This document shows positions 61,389 to 64,000 of a DNA stretch of 64,000 bases, one piece after another. Where the stretch lies: NCBI GenBank assembly GCA_963808545.1, contig CAWEGB010000007.1:124001-188000 (forward strand), given 5' to 3'. The position numbers were made by a program, and so were the translations under genes. The notes under the pieces were generated by a model that searched no databases, had not been told where the DNA came from, and saw only the letters and a list, made by a program, of their open reading frames with translations. How positions within the stretch are numbered: position 1 is the first letter of the stretch; every line of letters begins with the position of its first letter. The DNA comes from JACVRW01 sp963808545. GTDB lineage: Bacteria > Actinomycetota > Thermoleophilia > Solirubrobacterales > Thermoleophilaceae.

Positions 61389-62023
61389 GGGGAGGTTGCC
61401 CCCTTCGCGGGCCGGATCTCGCGGGATCCGCGGCGCCACTGGTGCCCGCCCATCCGCTCGCGCAGCGCGCGCATGAACTCGCGGGCGGCGCGCATGTGAC
61501 CCTCCTCCGAGGGGTGGAAGCCGTCTTCGCCGAAGGTGGAGCGCTCGTGGGCGGCGGGATGGTCGAATCCCTCCAGCAGGACCACGCCGTGGCTGAGTGC
61601 CACCTTGCGGGCAGCCGCGTTGAACACCTCCATTCCCGTCTCCACGCGTGCCCGCGAGCGGGGGCGCAGGTCGAGGAAGCGCGAGATGTCGGGGTACGTG
61701 GCCGACATGATCTCGGCGTCGGGCGCCTCACGGCGCAGGCGGCGGAACATGCGCGACAGCCGGTGGGCGTACTCGCCCGGGTCGGGGCGCGTGGACTCGA
61801 GCACGTCATTGGCTCCGCAGACGAGCGTGATCAGATCGGGCGCCAGCGCCAGCGCCGGCGTGAGCTGCTCGCGCTCGACATCCGCGCTCGTGGCCCCCAC
61901 CACCGCCAGGTTCTCGTAGCGCACGCCCGGCCCGAGCTCGCGGGCGAGCACGTCAGGCCAGCGTGGCTCGTCCGGATCGAGTCCGGCCGAGAAGCTGTCG
62001 CCCAGGGCGACGTAGACGGTCAC
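61385..62023 (-). CDS. SGNH/GDSL hydrolase
   Basis: 212 residues from GTG 62023. Catalytic blocks: G-D-S-F-S-A-G (Ser), V-V-G-A-T-S, G-A-N-D-V and D-G-F-H-P-S (Asp/His). No signal peptide, so likely cytoplasmic. The family includes esterases and thioesterases; placement between accD/pccB and maoC suggests an acyl-ester or thioester substrate. The start overlaps the preceding stop by four bases. Confidence 0.9.
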   Translation of the reverse strand: MTVYVALGDSFSAGLDPDEPRWPDVLARELGPGVRYENLAVVGATSADVEREQLTPALALAPDLITLVCGANDVLESTRPDPGEYAHRLSRMFRRLRREAPDAEIMSATYPDISRFLDLRPRSRARVETGMEVFNAAARKVALSHGVVLLEGFDHPAAHERSTFGEDGFHPSEEGHMRAAREFMRALRERMGGHQWRRGSREIRPAKGATSP

Positions 62024-63522
62024 AGCGGGATGTTCCCTCCGGCGTTGCCGTACTCGCGGCCGTGAGACAGCGCGGCCAGCGCGCCGGCCAGGCGGCGACG
62101 CGTGTCGGCCGGCTCGATCAGCTCGTCGATGTGTCCGCCGCTGGCCGCCACCGCGGCCGTCACGTGACCGTCCGCATAGTCGGCGGCCAACCGGTCGCGC
62201 TCGGCCTCGGGATCGTCGGCGGCCGCAATGTCGCGCTTGTTGACGATGGTCACGGCCTGCTTGGGTCCCATGATTCCGATCTCCGCGTCGGGCCAGGCGA
62301 GCGCCAGGTCGGCGCCCAGGTCCTTGGAGTTCATTGTGATGAACGCGCCGCCGTAAGCCTTTCGGAGCACGACGGTGACCTTCGGCACCACCGCCTCGGC
62401 GAAAGCGTGCAGCAGCTTGGCCCCCTGGCGGATCACGCCGAGACCCTCCTGCTTGGTGCCGGGCAGATAGCCCGGCGTGTCCACCAGCACCACGAGCGGC
62501 AGCCCGTACGAGTTGCAGATGCGCACGAACTTCGCGCCCTTCTGGGATGCGTCGGCATCGATCACGCCTCCCAGGTACCACGGCTGGTTGGCGATCACAC
62601 CCACCGGGCGGCCGTCGATCCGGCAGAAGCCGGTCACGATGTTGCGCGCCCAGCGCTCCGACATCTCGAGCATCGCGCCGTCGTCGACCACCGAGCGAAT
62701 CACGTCGCGCACGTCGTAGACCGAGCGCTGAGACTCGGGCACGAAGGTCGACGGATCCACCGACGGCACCATGGCCGGACCGCCGTGGGGCAGATCGTCG
62801 CCCGAGCTCTGGGGCAGATGACCGAGGAGGTCGCGCGCGAGCCGCGTGGCGTCGAGGTCGTCGCCGGCCACGAACTGGCACACGCCGTTCTTCGAGTGCA
62901 CGCGCGGACCGCCCAGTTCGGTGGCGTCCACTTCCTCGCCCATGACCTCCTTCACGACGCCCGGGCCGGTGAGGAACATCGCCGACTGCTCGGTCATGAT
63001 CACGAAATCGGTGAGAGCGGGCGAGTACGCGCCGCCGCCCGCCGAGACGCCGGTGATGATCGAGATCTGCGGCACGCGACCCGACAGCCGCACGCTCTCG
63101 CGGAAGATCCGTCCGTAGCCGCCCAGAGCGGCGATCCCGTCATCCATCCGCGCCCCGCCCGACGCGACGAAGCCGATCACCGGAGCGCCGGCGCGCCCGG
63201 CAAGCTGCATCACGCGCACGATCGTGTCCGCGTGGGCCGCGCCGAGCGAGCCTCCCGCGAAGGTCTGATCCTGGGCGTAGCAGTACACGGGACGGCCGGC
63301 CACGGTCCCGGCGGCGCCCACGACGCCGTCACCCGGGCGCATCCGCTTGGACTCGCGCTGCGGGAGCACTGTGGAGCGGATCACGTGCAGCGAGCCGGGG
63401 TCGCAGAGCGCCTCGAGGCGCTCGTGGGCGGTGAGCGTGCGTGGCTCTTCGACCACTGCCGCGGCCTGACCGCGACGGTTGCGCGAGCGACGTTCCATCG
63501 TCCTCTCAGCAAGGGCGCTCAT
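62020..63522 (-). CDS. acyl-CoA carboxylase carboxyltransferase (beta) subunit
   Basis: 500 residues from ATG 63522, overlapping the fabF stop (ATGA). Carboxyltransferase motifs: S-G-G-A-R-M-D-D-G, G-V-S-A-G-G-G-A-Y-S-P-A, and in the C-terminal half D-T-P-G-Y-L-P-G and A-Y-G-G-A-F-I-T-M. It belongs to the AccD/PccB family that makes malonyl- or methylmalonyl-CoA. The biotin-carboxylase subunit is not in the window. The position after fabF argues for malonyl-CoA supply, but substrate specificity cannot be read with certainty. Confidence 0.9.
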   Translation of the reverse strand: MSALAERTMERRSRNRRGQAAAVVEEPRTLTAHERLEALCDPGSLHVIRSTVLPQRESKRMRPGDGVVGAAGTVAGRPVYCYAQDQTFAGGSLGAAHADTIVRVMQLAGRAGAPVIGFVASGGARMDDGIAALGGYGRIFRESVRLSGRVPQISIITGVSAGGGAYSPALTDFVIMTEQSAMFLTGPGVVKEVMGEEVDATELGGPRVHSKNGVCQFVAGDDLDATRLARDLLGHLPQSSGDDLPHGGPAMVPSVDPSTFVPESQRSVYDVRDVIRSVVDDGAMLEMSERWARNIVTGFCRIDGRPVGVIANQPWYLGGVIDADASQKGAKFVRICNSYGLPLVVLVDTPGYLPGTKQEGLGVIRQGAKLLHAFAEAVVPKVTVVLRKAYGGAFITMNSKDLGADLALAWPDAEIGIMGPKQAVTIVNKRDIAAADDPEAERDRLAADYADGHVTAAVAASGGHIDELIEPADTRRRLAGALAALSHGREYGNAGGNIPL

Positions 63523-64000
63523 GAAGCCTCCAGGCACAGCACGGCGTTGTGGCCCCCGAATCCGAATGCGTTCGAGATACCGATTGCGCGCACCTCTCCG
63601 TTCTGGAGCGGGCGCGCCTCGTTGGGCACGTAGTCGAGATCGAGACCCTCGTCGGGCTCTTCGTAGTTCAGGGTCGGAGGAGCGATCCGGTCGCGCAGGG
63701 CCAGCAGCGTGGCGATGGCCTCCACCGCGCCCGCGGCGCCCAGCAGATGCCCGATGGCCGACTTGGTCGAGCTCACCGGCAGGCCGGCGGCGACGTCCTC
63801 GCCGAGCGCGGCCTTGATCGCGTTGGTCTCCGAGCGGTCGTTGAGCGGCGTCGAGGTGCCGTGCGCGTTGACGTACACCAGGTCCTCGGCCTCGATGCCC
63901 GCGTCCTTCAGCGCCAGCTCGATCGCCTTGGCCGCGCCGCGGCCGGTCGGGTCGGGAGCGGTCAGGTGGTGCGCGTCCGAGGTGGAGGCGTACCCGCGCA
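63519..64000 (-). CDS. fabF: 3-oxoacyl-ACP synthase II FabF (C-terminal part, runs off window)
   Basis: The C-terminal 160 residues of a ketosynthase, continuing beyond base 64000. The two catalytic histidines are present in N-A-H-G-T-S-T-P-L-N-D and K-S-A-I-G-H-L-L-G-A-A-G; the end reads S-N-A-F-G-F-G-G-H-N. Y-A-S-T-S-D-A-H-H precedes them. The nucleophilic Cys lies outside. It heads the visible part of a FAS II operon running left. Confidence 0.95.
   Translation of the reverse strand, partial: RGYASTSDAHHLTAPDPTGRGAAKAIELALKDAGIEAEDLVYVNAHGTSTPLNDRSETNAIKAALGEDVAAGLPVSSTKSAIGHLLGAAGAVEAIATLLALRDRIAPPTLNYEEPDEGLDLDYVPNEARPLQNGEVRAIGISNAFGFGGHNAVLCLEAS

Overview
This is a high-GC, densely packed chromosomal segment. 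It has many 1-4 bp start/stop overlaps and frequent GTG starts. Gene content points to an actinobacterium, probably of the Thermoleophilia/Solirubrobacterales type: DisA, an InhA-like FabI, ClpC, PucR-type and very large ATPase/TPR regulators, and heterotetrameric sarcosine-oxidase-type genes. The taxonomic call is inference. No rRNA, tRNA, CRISPR array, insertion sequence or phage gene was seen.

The first 46 kb look like a one-carbon (methylated-amine) catabolic island with housekeeping genes inserted. (a) 1-5.6 kb: the 5' end of disA, a secreted cupredoxin-like protein, and a divergent cluster of class II amidotransferase, GltB3-like and GltB2-like genes facing a glutamine-synthetase-like gene. 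This is the mgsABC/gmaS layout of the N-methylglutamate pathway (module 1). (b) 5.8-18.2 kb: cation/proton antiporter, small sensor, PucR-type regulator, ammonium transporter (frameshifted) with small membrane proteins, radA, an exonuclease-GIY-YIG protein, and fused pabBC. (c) 18.1-28.8 kb: a serine-cycle-like block with fchA-like cyclohydrolase, malyl-CoA lyase, a short PEP-carboxylase-like protein and serine-glyoxylate aminotransferase. It continues with a CbbR/QscR-like LysR regulator, phosphoribulokinase, flavin reductase, a DUF1989-GcvT fusion and an acyl-CoA-dehydrogenase-fold protein. (d) 29-46.2 kb: an APC permease, then a long minus-strand array. That array holds soxDAGB (or mgdBCDA), formate-THF ligase, a GntR/UTRA regulator, and a second gmaS-mgsABC module with an uncharacterised small protein and a FAD amine oxidase.

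A near-palindromic 14-bp motif of the form GTACAAATTTGTAC (also GTACCAATTGGTAC) recurs in front of the ACAD operon (twice), the permease, gmaS2 and soxD. Weaker versions occur at the mcl/sga divergent promoter and at pabBC. I infer a regulon run by the GntR protein encoded in the island. The PRK gene beside a CbbR/QscR-like LysR gene and serine-cycle genes, with no RuBisCO in view, recalls the PRK/RuBP/QscR signalling described in Methylobacterium extorquens.

Proposed flow: methylamine enters by the permease or AMT and is fixed by GmaS. It is converted to N-methylglutamate by Mgs and oxidised by the Sox/Mgd complex to methylene-THF. Carbon then goes either to formate (FchA, Fhs) or into the serine cycle (Sga, Mcl). 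GlyA, FolD/MtdA, hydroxypyruvate reductase, glycerate kinase, malate thiokinase and a full-length PEP carboxylase are not in the window.

From 46 to 64 kb the content is ordinary: a CDGSH protein, lipoproteins, a berberine-bridge-type FAD oxidase, and a large ATPase/TPR regulator broken by four +1 frameshifts. ClpC follows, with a clear terminator. A long minus-strand operon then runs fabF-accD/pccB-SGNH hydrolase-maoC-fabI-VOC-coaX-dus-greA-lysS. Every frameshift I could localise is repaired by removing one base, which suggests insertion errors in the sequence as much as real gene decay.
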